Assembly: GCF_008327685.1 (NCBI RefSeq)
Contig: NZ_BDDE01000010.1
Location: 496,001 to 560,000, forward strand
Direction: 5' to 3'
Source: Actinomadura sp. K4S16
Lineage (GTDB): Bacteria > Actinomycetota > Actinomycetes > Streptosporangiales > Streptosporangiaceae
Length of the DNA: 64,000 nt
In this document: piece by piece, positions 15,619-24,540 of the stretch
How positions within the stretch are numbered: the first letter of the stretch is position 1
How the letters are laid out: each line of letters opens with the position of its first letter
Notes under the pieces: generated by a model
The model's input: only the letters and a program-made list of their open reading frames with translations
Told to the model about the DNA's origin: nothing
The model's database searches: none
Translations under genes and position numbers: made by a program

Positions 15619-16875
15619 GTGAGCAACGAGGTCGTGTTGGAATCGGCGGGCACGCTGCACGGTCAACTGCAGCGTGGACTCGGAAGGGCCGCGCGCCGCG
15701 CGGCGGACACGCGCGGCGCGGGCGAGTACGTCTACGCCTGCGTCCGGCGTGATCCGCGCTGGGATCGGCAGTGCGAGTCGCGGCGGCTGTACTACGCCCG
15801 GTTGATGGTGGATCTGGAGCTGCCCGCGGGGCCGGTCGCGGAGCATCTGTTCGATCCGTCGGACCATACCGACCCCGACGAGTGGCGGGTGGACCTGGCG
15901 CTGGGCGTGCTCGCCGACCTGGTGCGGCTGAGCCGGCGGGAGGCGGCCGCGCCGCTGCGCCGGTACGCCGAGGAGGGCGCGCAGTGGTTCGACGCGGTCG
16001 CCGAGCTCATCGATCTCGAGGACCCGTCGCTCGCGGCCGGCCTGGACTCCCTGGTCGCGGCGCGGTGCGACGACGCCGACCTGGCGCTGCTGATCCCGGG
16101 CCGGTACAACCCGGTGATCGAGGCGTGGGCGGCGCGGCAGCCGCGGGTGGCCGAGGCGCTGGCGCGGCACCGGGAGGCGGGCCGGGCGGCGCGCCGCGCG
16201 ATGGTCCCCGCCTCCGGCCGGGAGGGGCAGAGCGAGGCCGAGCTGCTCGATCTCGCGCGGCGCCGCGGCGAGGGCGCCATCGCGGCGATATTCGAGCTGG
16301 GCCGCCGCCGGACGCTCGCGCTGCTGGACCTCGCGGAGGAGCTGCTGCCCCAGCGGCCGAGCAGGTTCGGCGGCGCGGTGTGCCGGGCGCTGCGGGAGTA
16401 CGGGCCGGAGACGCTGCCGCGGGCGCGGATGTGGGCCGCGGAGCGGGGCGGCTGCGCCGACATGGGGCTCCGCATCCTCGCCCGGTTCGGCACCCGCCAG
16501 GACATCCCCCTGCTGATGGACGAGCTGAACGGCGCCGTCGCCCGGCGCGACTGGGCCGACGCCGCGAGCCCGATCGAGGGGCTGGGGCGCCTGCGCGCGG
16601 GCGAGGCGGTCCCGCTGTTGAAGACCGCTTGGACCGAGTCGACCTATGCCTATCTGAGACCCCGCATCCTGACCGCGTTGACGAGAACCGCCCCGCACAC
16701 CGCCGAGTCCTACACCGTCGAAGGGCTGTGGGACTGCGAGGAGGGCGTGCGGGCCGAGGCCGCCCGGACCGCGCCGCTCACCCGCGAGACGTCGCTGCGG
16801 CTGCGGCGGCTCCACCACGACGACGCCGAGGACCCCGCCGTCCGCGCCGCCGCCGGCGCCCGCATGATGACCTGA
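15619..16875 (+). CDS. HEAT-repeat-like cytosolic protein
   Basis: 418-aa soluble, helix-rich protein with repeated Leu/Ala/Arg helix pairs. The region from about 210 on (LLDLARRRGEGAIAAIFELG and onward) resembles PBS-lyase/HEAT repeats, which are protein-binding scaffolds. No catalytic motif is visible. GTG at 15619 is preferred to the frame-start at 15583: a TTGCCC/CATTCT promoter-like pair with 18-nt spacing ends 6 nt before it, fitting leaderless translation. Function unknown. Confidence 0.65.
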   Translation: MSNEVVLESAGTLHGQLQRGLGRAARRAADTRGAGEYVYACVRRDPRWDRQCESRRLYYARLMVDLELPAGPVAEHLFDPSDHTDPDEWRVDLALGVLADLVRLSRREAAAPLRRYAEEGAQWFDAVAELIDLEDPSLAAGLDSLVAARCDDADLALLIPGRYNPVIEAWAARQPRVAEALARHREAGRAARRAMVPASGREGQSEAELLDLARRRGEGAIAAIFELGRRRTLALLDLAEELLPQRPSRFGGAVCRALREYGPETLPRARMWAAERGGCADMGLRILARFGTRQDIPLLMDELNGAVARRDWADAASPIEGLGRLRAGEAVPLLKTAWTESTYAYLRPRILTALTRTAPHTAESYTVEGLWDCEEGVRAEAARTAPLTRETSLRLRRLHHDDAEDPAVRAAAGARMMT

Positions 16876-16968
16876 ACCGACCGGCGACCCGAGCCCTGAT
16901 GAACCCTTTCGGGGCGGGGCGCGTATTGATTCCTCGAATCGCGCGTCTCACCCCGGAGAGGAACAGCG

Positions 16969-17418
16969 ATGGGTTCCCGACACCATCTCGGCCTGACGAG
17001 GCTCGGCCTCATGAAGACGCTGCCGCTGTGCGCCGCCGTGCTGGCGCTGCCGCTGGCGGCCGGCTGCTCCGCGAAGTCGGACGCGGCGGGCGGCGGCAAG
17101 GCCGCGAAGCCGGCGAGCCTGGCGGAGCTGGCGCAGCAGACGGACTGCTCCCTGACCGGGAAGCGCAAGGTCAAGGATCTGGAGCAGGGGAACTGCAAGA
17201 ACGCGACGGGCCGCTACGTCCTGCTGAGCTTCACCACCGACAGCGGCATGAACGCCTGGCTGGAGGAGGCCAAGCCCTGGGGCGGGACGTACCTGGTCGG
17301 GGCGCGCTGGGTGGTCGTCAGCCAGGAGCAGACGCTGGAGACGCTGCGCAAGGACCTCGGCGGCAAGATCGTCCAGGGGGACGACCACGGGCCGGACCAC
17401 GGTTCGGGGCACGGCTGA
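16969..17418 (+). CDS. Putative lipoprotein, function unknown
   Basis: 149-aa secreted protein. A positively charged start and hydrophobic stretch end in the lipobox LPLAAGC (Cys near 33), the target of Lgt and LspA. The mature part has two further cysteines (TDCSLTG and GNCKNATG, possibly a disulfide) and a His-rich C-terminus (DDHGPDHGSGHG) that may bind metal. ATG 16969 has AGAGG upstream; ATG 17011 would give a shorter, more typical signal peptide. No family recognised. Confidence 0.75.
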   Translation: MGSRHHLGLTRLGLMKTLPLCAAVLALPLAAGCSAKSDAAGGGKAAKPASLAELAQQTDCSLTGKRKVKDLEQGNCKNATGRYVLLSFTTDSGMNAWLEEAKPWGGTYLVGARWVVVSQEQTLETLRKDLGGKIVQGDDHGPDHGSGHG

Positions 17419-17425
17419 GCCGCGC

Positions 17426-18037
17426 TCAGACCCGGCCGGCCGCGCTTCCCTCGCTCGTGCCCTCCTCGCCCCGCACGAGCAGGACGCTCCAGCGCTCCAG
17501 GGCGGGGCCGACACGGGCCAGGACGCGCCGTCCCGCCAGCCCGCGGCGGACGATGCCCGGGTGCCACAGGGGGTGGCCCGGGCCGTCGACGACGACGCGG
17601 ACGGCGGCGACCGGCAGCGTCCCCGCGCGCTCGGCGACGAGCGCCGACTCCATGTCCGCCAGCCGGGCCCCCTGCGCCGCCAGCAGCGCGCGCTCCGCGC
17701 CGCGGACGACGTGGTCGGTGGTGGCCAGGGGGCCGACCTGCGCGCTCAGCCCGTCCCGGATCAGCTCCTCGGCGAGCAGGCGCGGCGCGGCGCACGGCAC
17801 CGCCTTCCCGCCCGCGCCGGGGCCGCGGATCTCGTCCGCGACGAGGACGTCGCCGGGCCGCAGCCGCTCGTCGAGCGCGCCGCCGAACCCGGCGACGACG
17901 AGGGCGGCGCAGGCGGCCGGAAGCCGGTCGGCGCGCCGCGCCCGGTAGCCGACGACCACGACGGGCGTGCGGGTCAGGCCGCGCCGTAACGCGCGCGCCT
18001 CCATGCCGAGCGCGGCGCACACCACCGGGCCGAGCAT
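17426..18037 (-). CDS. Nucleoside phosphorylase-like protein (MTAN/HpnG type)
   Basis: About 203 aa, member of the purine-nucleoside phosphorylase/nucleosidase superfamily that cleaves N-glycosidic bonds. Features are CAALGMEARALRRGL at the N-terminus, a glycine turn VVAGFGGALDERLRPGDVLVADE (about 53-75, shown here only in outline), and the ADMESA motif (about 130) whose Glu would bind ribose. Substrate is not clear; relatives act on methylthioadenosine, futalosine or the hopanoid precursor. ATG 18037 follows GAGGAC; the frame is open to 18154, so a longer protein is possible. Convergent with the lipoprotein gene, 8 nt apart. Confidence 0.75.
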   Translation of the reverse strand: MLGPVVCAALGMEARALRRGLTRTPVVVVGYRARRADRLPAACAALVVAGFGGALDERLRPGDVLVADEIRGPGAGGKAVPCAAPRLLAEELIRDGLSAQVGPLATTDHVVRGAERALLAAQGARLADMESALVAERAGTLPVAAVRVVVDGPGHPLWHPGIVRRGLAGRRVLARVGPALERWSVLLVRGEEGTSEGSAAGRV

Positions 18038-18220
18038 CGGCGCGTCCTCGGCGTCCTCCAAGTCGTCCCCGGCCGTCCCTCCAGTGAAGTCCACCCGTCC
18101 AGCGAAACACGAGGTCATCCGGAGATCCAGCGCCATCACCGCGAGGGGCGACATTCGCGCCGCGCGGATCCGCCTCGGGGAGGGCGCGGGCGGGCGCCCC
18201 GCCCGCCTAGACTCCCCGGC

Positions 18221-18565
18221 ATGACCTCGACCTCCTTTCCCCTTCGGCGGAAGCTGGCCGTACTCCCCTTCGTCCTGCTGCCCCTCGCCGCCGCGGCCGC
18301 GTGCGGCGGCGAGAACAGCAAGACTTCCTGCGACCTCAACTCGTGCACGGTGACCTTCGACCGCGGCGTCGAGGCGAGCGCGTCCGTCCTCGGGATGAAG
18401 GCCGAGCTGGTGAGCGTCCAGGGCGAGACGGTCACCCTCAGGATCGGCGGCCGGAACGTGACGGTGCCGGTCGGGGACGGGCAGCAGCAGGTCGAGGGGA
18501 TCGGCGTCTCGGTGCAGTCCGTCACCAAGGACCAGGTCGTCGTGAGGATCTCCAACAACGGCTGA
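18221..18565 (+). CDS. Small putative lipoprotein
   Basis: 114-aa secreted protein. The signal peptide (RRK then a hydrophobic run) ends in LAAAAAC (Cys28), a lipobox-like site. The mature part has two cysteines (TSCDLNSC) and a short all-beta sequence with repeated Val-x-Val strands and a Gly-Asn ending. A TAGACT -10 box at 18208-18213 lies 7 nt before the ATG, so the message appears leaderless. It ends 19 nt before the next gene on the same strand, which has its own promoter. No function known. Confidence 0.75.
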   Translation: MTSTSFPLRRKLAVLPFVLLPLAAAAACGGENSKTSCDLNSCTVTFDRGVEASASVLGMKAELVSVQGETVTLRIGGRNVTVPVGDGQQQVEGIGVSVQSVTKDQVVVRISNNG

Positions 18566-18572
18566 TCCGGAC

Positions 18573-18584
18573 TATGATTCGCTC
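18573..18584 (+). promoter_or_regulatory. Leaderless promoter of the winged-helix gene
   Basis: TATGAT (18573-18578) is close to consensus and lies 6 nt before the ATG at 18585, so transcription should start at or beside the start codon. The box falls just past the stop of the preceding lipoprotein gene. Confidence 0.6.
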
Positions 18585-19760
18585 ATGCGTTCGATGAACG
18601 TGGCGGAGCGCCGGGCCCGGCTCGCGCTCCGCCACCGGCTCTGCCCCCCGGCGAGGACCGACGACGTCCTCGACATCGCCCGGTCGATGGTGGTCCTGCA
18701 CGCCACGGACCCGGCCACCGTCTTCCTGTCGGTCGCGGCCCGCAGCCTCCACGCGGTCCCCGCGGCGGTGGAGAAGGCCCTGTACGACGACCGCGCGCTG
18801 CTGCGGATGCTCGCGATGCGCCGCACGATGTTCGTCGCCCCGACGGAGCTGGTCCCGGTCCTGCAGGCGTCCACGGCGAACGCGCTGGCGGCCAAGCAGC
18901 GCGCCACCTACGGCCGGCTGATCGAGCGCGGCAGCGACATCGCCGACGCGCGGGCCCTGTTCGCCGAGGCCGAGGAGGCCGCCCACCGGGCGCTGCTGGC
19001 GCGCGGGGCGGCGACGGGCGCGCAGCTCAGCGCCGAAGTGCCCCTGCTGCGGACGCAGGTCGACCCGGCGCCCGGCAAGTCCTACTCGCGGCCGACGAGC
19101 ATCACGACCTGGGTCCTGGTCACGCTCGGCTGCGAGGGCCGCATCGTGCGGGGGCGGCCGAACGGGTCGTGGACGAGCAGCCAGTACGTGTGGTCGCCCG
19201 TCGAGACGTGGCTTCCCGGCGGCGTCGAGGAGCTCCCCGCCGCCGACGCCCGCGCCGGCCTCGTCCGGCGCTGGCTGCGCGCGTTCGGCCCCGCCCCCGC
19301 CTCCGACCTGAAGTGGTGGACGGGCTGGAGCGCCGGCGACGTCAAGAAGGCCCTCGCGCTCCTGGACGTCACCGAGGTCGACCTCGGCGGAGGCACCGGT
19401 CTCGTCCTGTCCGACGACCTGGAGCCCGCGCCCGCGCCGGAGCCGTGGGCGGCGCTGCTGCCCGCGCTCGACCCGACCCCGATGGGGTGGCAGGAGCGCG
19501 GCTGGTTCCTCGGCGGCCACGGGCCGCTGCTGTTCGACCGCAACGGCAACGTCGGGCCGTCGGTCTGGTGGGACGGGCGCATCGTCGGCGGCTGGGCGCA
19601 GCGCAAGGACGGCGAGATCGCCGTCCGGCTCCTGGAGGACGTCGGCGCCGACGCCGAGGCCGCCGTCGAGCGGGAGGCGGCGCGCATGGCGGAGTGGTAC
19701 GGCGACGTCCGCGCGACCCCCCGGTTCCGCACCCCGCTGGAGCGCGAGCTCACGGCCTGA
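18585..19760 (+). CDS. Winged-helix DNA-binding protein (PF06224, AlkZ/YcaQ-related)
   Basis: 391-aa protein of the HTH_42 superfamily, which includes the DNA glycosylases AlkZ and YcaQ that unhook interstrand crosslinks. The architecture is tandem winged helices: MNVAERRARLALRHRL at the start, central YSRPTSITTWVLVTLGCEGR, and a C-terminal beta domain (MGWQERGWFLGGH, GRIVGGWAQRKDGEI). In AlkZ the catalytic QxQ is near residues 37-39; here the aligned place (VVLHATDP) reads His39-Ala-Thr41. It is therefore either a non-enzymatic DNA-binding relative or uses other residues. The start at 18585 has a leaderless promoter. Confidence 0.8.
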   Translation: MRSMNVAERRARLALRHRLCPPARTDDVLDIARSMVVLHATDPATVFLSVAARSLHAVPAAVEKALYDDRALLRMLAMRRTMFVAPTELVPVLQASTANALAAKQRATYGRLIERGSDIADARALFAEAEEAAHRALLARGAATGAQLSAEVPLLRTQVDPAPGKSYSRPTSITTWVLVTLGCEGRIVRGRPNGSWTSSQYVWSPVETWLPGGVEELPAADARAGLVRRWLRAFGPAPASDLKWWTGWSAGDVKKALALLDVTEVDLGGGTGLVLSDDLEPAPAPEPWAALLPALDPTPMGWQERGWFLGGHGPLLFDRNGNVGPSVWWDGRIVGGWAQRKDGEIAVRLLEDVGADAEAAVEREAARMAEWYGDVRATPRFRTPLERELTA

Positions 19761-19773
19761 CGCGCCGGACCTG

Positions 19774-20409
19774 TCAGAAGTAGGGGCCCGCGGCCGTCGC
19801 GGCCCTGCGCTTGGCGCCGCTGCGCCTGAGGATCGTGACGATGAACGCGACGGCGGCCAGGACGCCGAGGCCGAGCGCGGCCAGCAGGGCGAAGCCGAGA
19901 TACCCGTTGACGCTGTCGTCCGGTGCCACGAGGACCGGCCCGTCGGCGCCCCGGCAGGTCAGCCGGGCGTCCCCCGACACCGGCGCCGTGAACGTCGCGG
20001 TGTAGCGGTAGGAGGCGCGGGCGGACGCGCTCCAGGAGTTCTTCCTCGTGAGCCGGACGGGCCCGGACCGCTCCCCCGCCTCGACCCGGCACGCGTACGG
20101 GGCCGCGCCGCCCTCGCGGACGTAGACGAAGTAGTCGTAGCCCTCCGTGAGCCGGACGATCACCCCGGACTCCGCGTCCCCCACGGCCACCGGGCCGCTC
20201 GCGACCTCCGAGTCGTCCCACAGCAGCCAGGCCACCGCTAAGAAGCCGATGACCGCGACCAGGACCAGGGCGATCGGCAGCGCGTACCAGCCGGCGCCGG
20301 GGCTGATGCGCTGCCTCTGCGGTGCCCATCCCGGCTCCGGCAGGCCGTGCGCGGGCTGCCCCGGCCCCGCGGGCGGCGGTCCCATCGGCGGGTTGGACCC
20401 GGGCCACAT
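19774..20409 (-). CDS. Membrane protein with external domain, function unknown
   Basis: 211-aa protein: a Pro/Gly-rich cytoplasmic N-terminus (1-38), a membrane helix (about 41-62), an outside beta-rich domain of about 100 residues with two cysteines (PYACRVEAG and RLTCRGAD, likely a disulfide), and a second helix (about 172-195) with a basic tail. No known domain recognised. The start is ATG at 20409 with GGGGGAGAAGAC before it. Convergent with the winged-helix gene and divergent from the acyl-CoA dehydrogenase genes. Confidence 0.65.
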   Translation of the reverse strand: MWPGSNPPMGPPPAGPGQPAHGLPEPGWAPQRQRISPGAGWYALPIALVLVAVIGFLAVAWLLWDDSEVASGPVAVGDAESGVIVRLTEGYDYFVYVREGGAAPYACRVEAGERSGPVRLTRKNSWSASARASYRYTATFTAPVSGDARLTCRGADGPVLVAPDDSVNGYLGFALLAALGLGVLAAVAFIVTILRRSGAKRRAATAAGPYF

Positions 20410-20526
20410 GTCTTCTCCCCCGTGCGGAGCGCGTGTGCGGAAGGGTGACGATCCCCGGGAAACGATCCCAGAGAACCGCCCGCCCCGCCAGGCGGCGCCC
20501 TGTAAGGGGCCGCTGACCGAGGCGAT

Positions 20527-20548
20527 GGGGCACGTCTGTAACGTCCCC
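20527..20548. promoter_or_regulatory. Candidate operator upstream of the acyl-CoA dehydrogenase pair
   Basis: An imperfect inverted repeat, GGGG-c-ACGT then CTGTA then ACGT-CCCC, lies 20 nt before the start of the first dehydrogenase gene in the 158-bp divergent region. It looks like a site for a TetR-type repressor, but no regulator gene is adjacent. Confidence 0.35.
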
Positions 20549-20567
20549 CTGGACGAAGGAGGTGCAT

Positions 20568-21701
20568 GTGGCGGCACTGCCCGGCCTGACCCCGGGGACG
20601 CTCCCGCCCGAGACCGCCGGGCTGCGGGCCCGGGTCCGGGAGTTCCTGGCCGAGACGCCCTTCACGGCCAGCTGCGACAGCTGGCTCACCGGCGCCGACC
20701 CCGCCTTCAGCCGCCTGCTCGGCGAGCGCGGCTGGCTGGGCATGGCGCTCCCGGAGCGCTACGGCGGGCACGGGCGCTCACCGCTGGAGCGGTTCGTGGT
20801 GATCGAGGAGCTGCTGGCCGCCGGGGCGCCGGTGGGGGCGCACTGGATCGCGGACCGGCAGACCGGCCCGTCCATCCTCGCGCACGGCACCGAGGAGCAG
20901 AAGAGGCGGTTCCTGCCGGCCATCGCGCGCGGCGAGTGCTTCTTCGCGATCGGAATGAGCGAGCCCGACTCCGGGTCCGACCTGGCGTCGGTCCGGACCC
21001 GCGCCGAGCGCGACGGGGACGGGTGGCGGCTGCACGGCACCAAGGTGTGGACGAGCGGCGCCCACCTCGCGCACGCGATCCTCGTGCTGGCCCGGAGCGC
21101 CCCCCGCTCCCAGGACCGGCACGCGGGCCTCACCCAGTTCATCGTGCCGCTGCCCGACGAGCGCGTGGCGATCAGGCCGATCCGGGGGCTGTCCGGCGAG
21201 CACCACTTCAACGAGGTCGTGCTCGACGGCGCGTTCGTGCCGGACGCGCTCGTCCTCGGCCGCCCCGGGGACGGGTGGCGGCAGGTCACCGCCGAGCTGG
21301 CCTACGAGCGCAGCGGCCCCGAACGGCTGCTGAGCACCTTCATGCTCATCCGGCTCCTGCACGGCCGCGCCGGGAGCACCGGGGCGCGGCGGGCGCTCGG
21401 CGGGCTGACCGCGCGGCTGTGGGCGCTGCGGCAGGCGTCGCTGGCGGTCGCGGGCGCGCTCGCCCGGGGCGAGACCCCCGAGCTGGCCGCGGCCCTGGTC
21501 AAGGACCTCGGGACGCGGTTCGAGCGCGAGGTCATCGCGGTGGCGCGAGACCACGCGGGCGTGGAGCCGGACCCCGGCTCCCCCGACCCGCTGGCCCGCG
21601 CGCTGGCGGAGTCGGTCGTCCAGGCGCCCGGGTTCACGCTGCGGGGCGGCACCAACGAGATCCTGCGCGGCATCGTCGCCCGCGGCCTGGGAGTGCGCTG
21701 A
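20568..21701 (+). CDS. Acyl-CoA dehydrogenase, large subunit type
   Basis: 377-aa flavoprotein that oxidises acyl-CoA to the enoyl-CoA. It has the N-terminal helical region, FFAIGMSEPDSGSDLASVRT (about 125-144, FAD-contacting), WRLHGTKVWTSGA, and the C-terminal RGGTNEILRGIVARGLG common to FadE proteins. GTG at 20568 is chosen because AGGAGG stands 5 nt upstream; GTG 20562 would overlap it. It overlaps the next gene by TGATG. The pair resembles the two-gene FadE28/29 or ChsE-type dehydrogenases that form alpha2beta2 heterotetramers on steroid side chains or other branched acyl-CoAs. Confidence 0.88.
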   Translation: MAALPGLTPGTLPPETAGLRARVREFLAETPFTASCDSWLTGADPAFSRLLGERGWLGMALPERYGGHGRSPLERFVVIEELLAAGAPVGAHWIADRQTGPSILAHGTEEQKRRFLPAIARGECFFAIGMSEPDSGSDLASVRTRAERDGDGWRLHGTKVWTSGAHLAHAILVLARSAPRSQDRHAGLTQFIVPLPDERVAIRPIRGLSGEHHFNEVVLDGAFVPDALVLGRPGDGWRQVTAELAYERSGPERLLSTFMLIRLLHGRAGSTGARRALGGLTARLWALRQASLAVAGALARGETPELAAALVKDLGTRFEREVIAVARDHAGVEPDPGSPDPLARALAESVVQAPGFTLRGGTNEILRGIVARGLGVR

Positions 21702-22654
21702 TGGGGCTTCTGGAAGACACCGCGGACGAGATCCTCGCCGGCGGCGACCCGTGGCAGGCGCTGGAGGAGTCGGGCCTGACGCTGGCGGGAGTGCCGGAGG
21801 AGGCGGGCGGCAGCGGCGGGGACCTCGCCGACGCCGCCGCCGTCCTGCGCGCGTCCGGGTACCACGCGGCGAGCGTGCCGCTGGCCGAGACCCTGCTGGC
21901 CGGGCGGCTCCTCGCCGACGCCGGGCTGCGGGTGACCCCCGGCGTCATGACCGCCGTGTCCGGCGAGGTCGAGGCGGTCGAGGCCGGCGGCGGCCTCACC
22001 CTGAGCGGGACGTTCCGCCGGGTCCCCTGGGCTCGCTCGGCGCGGTCCCTGGTCGTCCTCGGCGGCGGCCTCGTCGCCGTCGTCGATCCCGCGCACGCGG
22101 AGATCAACGAGGGCGCGAACGTGGCGGGTGAGCCGCGCGACGAGGTCGTCCTCTCCGCCGCCCCGGCGCAGGCCGCGGCGCCGTGCGCGGTGGACGCGGC
22201 CGAGCTGCGGCGGCGCGGCGCGCTGGCGCGGGCCGTCCAGCTGACGGGGGCGATGGCCCGGGCGCTGGACCTGTCCGTCCGGTACGCGGGCGAGCGGGAG
22301 CAGTTCGGGCGGCCGATCGGGCGGTTCCAGGCCGTCCAGCAGATGCTGGCGGAGCTGGCCGGGGAGGCGACCGTGGCGGACGTCGCGGTGCGCGCGGCCG
22401 TCGCCGCCCACGGCGATCCGGTCGCGGCGGCGGCCGCCAAGGCGAACGCCTCGCGGGCCGCGGGCAGGGCGGCGGAGATCGCGCACCAGGTGCACGGCGC
22501 GCTCGGCGCCACCGAGGAGCACCCCCTGCGACGGATCACCCTGCGGCTGTGGTCATGGCGGGAGGAGTACGGGAACGAGGCCGCCTGGGCCGACGACCTC
22601 GGCGCCGCGCTCGCCGCCGCACCCGACCCGTGGGACCTCGTCACCGGGACCTGA
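21701..22654 (+). CDS. Acyl-CoA dehydrogenase-like partner subunit
   Basis: 317-aa dehydrogenase-like protein, shorter than a complete enzyme. The N-terminal half is reduced, while the C-terminal helical domain is clear: YAGEREQFGRPIGRFQAVQQ (about 202-221) and a late HQVHGALGATEEHPL (about 263-277). Such proteins pair with the full-length neighbour and supply part of the FAD site or the catalytic base in the heteromer. It starts inside the preceding stop (TGATG). The substrate is unknown; no other fatty acid or steroid genes are nearby. Confidence 0.85.
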   Translation: MGLLEDTADEILAGGDPWQALEESGLTLAGVPEEAGGSGGDLADAAAVLRASGYHAASVPLAETLLAGRLLADAGLRVTPGVMTAVSGEVEAVEAGGGLTLSGTFRRVPWARSARSLVVLGGGLVAVVDPAHAEINEGANVAGEPRDEVVLSAAPAQAAAPCAVDAAELRRRGALARAVQLTGAMARALDLSVRYAGEREQFGRPIGRFQAVQQMLAELAGEATVADVAVRAAVAAHGDPVAAAAAKANASRAAGRAAEIAHQVHGALGATEEHPLRRITLRLWSWREEYGNEAAWADDLGAALAAAPDPWDLVTGT

Positions 22655-22704
22655 ACCTGCAGGCCGCGGCCCGTGTCGGCTACCTTACTAAGGAGTAGAC
22701 AAGA

Positions 22705-22766
22705 GCGTTCGGAGACACCGCGTTCGGAGCGAGCGGCGTTCGGAGAGAGCAGCGTTCGGAGAGAGC
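22705..22766 (+). repeat. Four short repeats leading into the CocE-like gene
   Basis: Four copies of GCGTTCGGAG followed by variable bases start at 22705, 22720, 22736 and 22752, spaced 15-16 nt. The last runs directly into the ATG at 22767, so its GGAGAG serves as the ribosome site and the three before it are near-copies of that site. Upstream at 22683-22693 is the palindrome CCTTACTAAGG, a possible operator. Confidence 0.8.
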
Positions 22767-24524
22767 ATGGCGCCTTGGGACCGACTGCCCGTCCCGCCGA
22801 TCAGGCTGCCCCGGGGGCTGTCATGGCCCAGAGGGCTCCCCTGGCCGGGCGGGCTGCCGTGGCCGGGCGGGCTCTCCTGGCCGGGAGGGCTGGCCCCCTA
22901 CACCGTCCAGCGCGACCTGCCGGTGGCCATGCCGGACGGGGTCACGCTCCTCGCCGACCGGTACGTGCCCATCGGGGTCCGGAAGCCGCCCACCATCCTC
23001 GTCCGGACCCCCTACGGGCGGCGCGGGCCCGCCGCCCTCGCCAACGGCCTGCTGTTCGTCCCGTTCGGTTTCCAGCTGGTCGTGCAGAGCGCGCGCGGGA
23101 CCTCCGGGTCCGGCGGCGAGTTCGACCCCCTCGGCAGCGAGCGCGCCGACGGGCTCGCCACCGTCGAATGGCTGAAGCGGCAGCCCTGGTTCCACGGCTC
23201 GTTCGCCACGTTCGGGCCGAGCTACCTGGGCTACGCGGCGTGGGCGATCGCGGCCGAGGCCGGGCCCGAGCTGAAGGCGATGTCCCTGCAGATCACCGCG
23301 TCCACGTTCCGGGACGCCGCCTACGTGGGCGGGTCGTTCGCCCTGGAGTCCACGCTCACCTGGACCGATCTCACGCACCGGCAGCAGCGCCCGCTCGGCA
23401 TGCTGACCGCGCCGCTGACGTCGCGGCGCCGCGTCCAGCGCGCCGCCCGCTCCGGCCGGCCCCTCGCCGAGCTGGACGTGGTGGCCGGGGGCGAGCCCAT
23501 GCGCTTCTACCAGGACCTGCTGGAGGGCCACGGGGCCGCGAACGGCTACTGGGACACCCGCGACTTCAGCGGCACCGTCGGGGAGGTCGCGGCGCCCGCC
23601 ACCCTCCTCGGCGGCTGGTACGACGTGTTCCTGCCCTGGATGATCAAGGACTATCTGTCGCTGCGCGCCGCCGGGCGGGCGCCGTACCTCACGATCGGCC
23701 CCTGGTGGCACACCGACGCGCGCCACGGCCTGCCCGCGATCCGCGAGTCGCTCGCCTGGTTCCGCGCCCATCTCCAGGGCGACCCGTCCGGGCTGCGGCG
23801 CGACCCCGTCCGCGTCTACGTCACCGGCGCCCGCGAATGGCGGCACTACCGCGACTGGCCCCCGCCGGGCATGCGGCAGACGCGCTGGCACCTGCACGCC
23901 GGCGGCGGCCTCGGCGAGGACGGCCCGCGCGACGCCCGGCCCAGCGCCTACCGCTTCGACCCGGCCCGCCCGACGCCCGCGCTCGGCGGCCCCACCCTGC
24001 TCGGCAGCTCCCGCCCCGTCGACAACCGGCCGCTGGAGCGGCGCCCGGACGTCCTGGTCTTCACCTCGCCGCCGCTCGCCGACGACCTGGACGTCATCGG
24101 CCCGGTCGGCGCGGACCTGTTCGTCCGCTCCGACCGCGAGCACACCGACTTCGTCGTCCGGCTCTGCGACGTCTCCCCGGACGGGACGTCCCGCAACGTC
24201 TGCGAGGGCGGCCTGCGCCTGCCCGCCGCCACCGCCGTGCCCGCCGGCACCGAGGGGGTGCTCCGCCTCGTCGTCGACCTGTGGCCGACGGGCCACCGGT
24301 TCCAGCGCGGCCACCGCGTGCGCGTCCACGTCACCAGCGGCGCCCACCCCAAGGTCGCCGTCAACCCCGGCACCGGCGAGCCCATCGCCACCGCCGCGAC
24401 GAGGATGGTCACCGCCCGGCAGGAGGTCTTCCACGACCCCGACCACCCGTCGGCGATCATCCTCCCCGTCGTGGAACGCTCCCCGGAGGCCGCGGCTCCC
24501 GCTCCCGACGAGGAAGCCACCTAG
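22767..24524 (+). CDS. CocE/NonD-family hydrolase with PWPGGL repeats at the N-terminus
   Basis: 585-aa alpha/beta hydrolase of the X-Pro dipeptidyl-peptidase/cocaine esterase family. The nucleophile motif is FGPSYLGYAAW (Ser about 153); the cap domain and a C-terminal jelly-roll (LFVRSDREHTDFVVRLCDVS; GHRFQRGHRVRVHV) follow, and candidate Asp and His lie in the VYVTGAREW and IGPWWH regions. Residues 15-42 hold five copies of the hexapeptide P(R/G)GL(S/P)W, just before the catalytic domain. There is no signal peptide. The substrate is unknown; esterase, amidase or acylase activity is possible. Confidence 0.88.
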   Translation: MAPWDRLPVPPIRLPRGLSWPRGLPWPGGLPWPGGLSWPGGLAPYTVQRDLPVAMPDGVTLLADRYVPIGVRKPPTILVRTPYGRRGPAALANGLLFVPFGFQLVVQSARGTSGSGGEFDPLGSERADGLATVEWLKRQPWFHGSFATFGPSYLGYAAWAIAAEAGPELKAMSLQITASTFRDAAYVGGSFALESTLTWTDLTHRQQRPLGMLTAPLTSRRRVQRAARSGRPLAELDVVAGGEPMRFYQDLLEGHGAANGYWDTRDFSGTVGEVAAPATLLGGWYDVFLPWMIKDYLSLRAAGRAPYLTIGPWWHTDARHGLPAIRESLAWFRAHLQGDPSGLRRDPVRVYVTGAREWRHYRDWPPPGMRQTRWHLHAGGGLGEDGPRDARPSAYRFDPARPTPALGGPTLLGSSRPVDNRPLERRPDVLVFTSPPLADDLDVIGPVGADLFVRSDREHTDFVVRLCDVSPDGTSRNVCEGGLRLPAATAVPAGTEGVLRLVVDLWPTGHRFQRGHRVRVHVTSGAHPKVAVNPGTGEPIATAATRMVTARQEVFHDPDHPSAIILPVVERSPEAAAPAPDEEAT

Positions 24525-24540
24525 CGCCGCCGCCGGGGGC

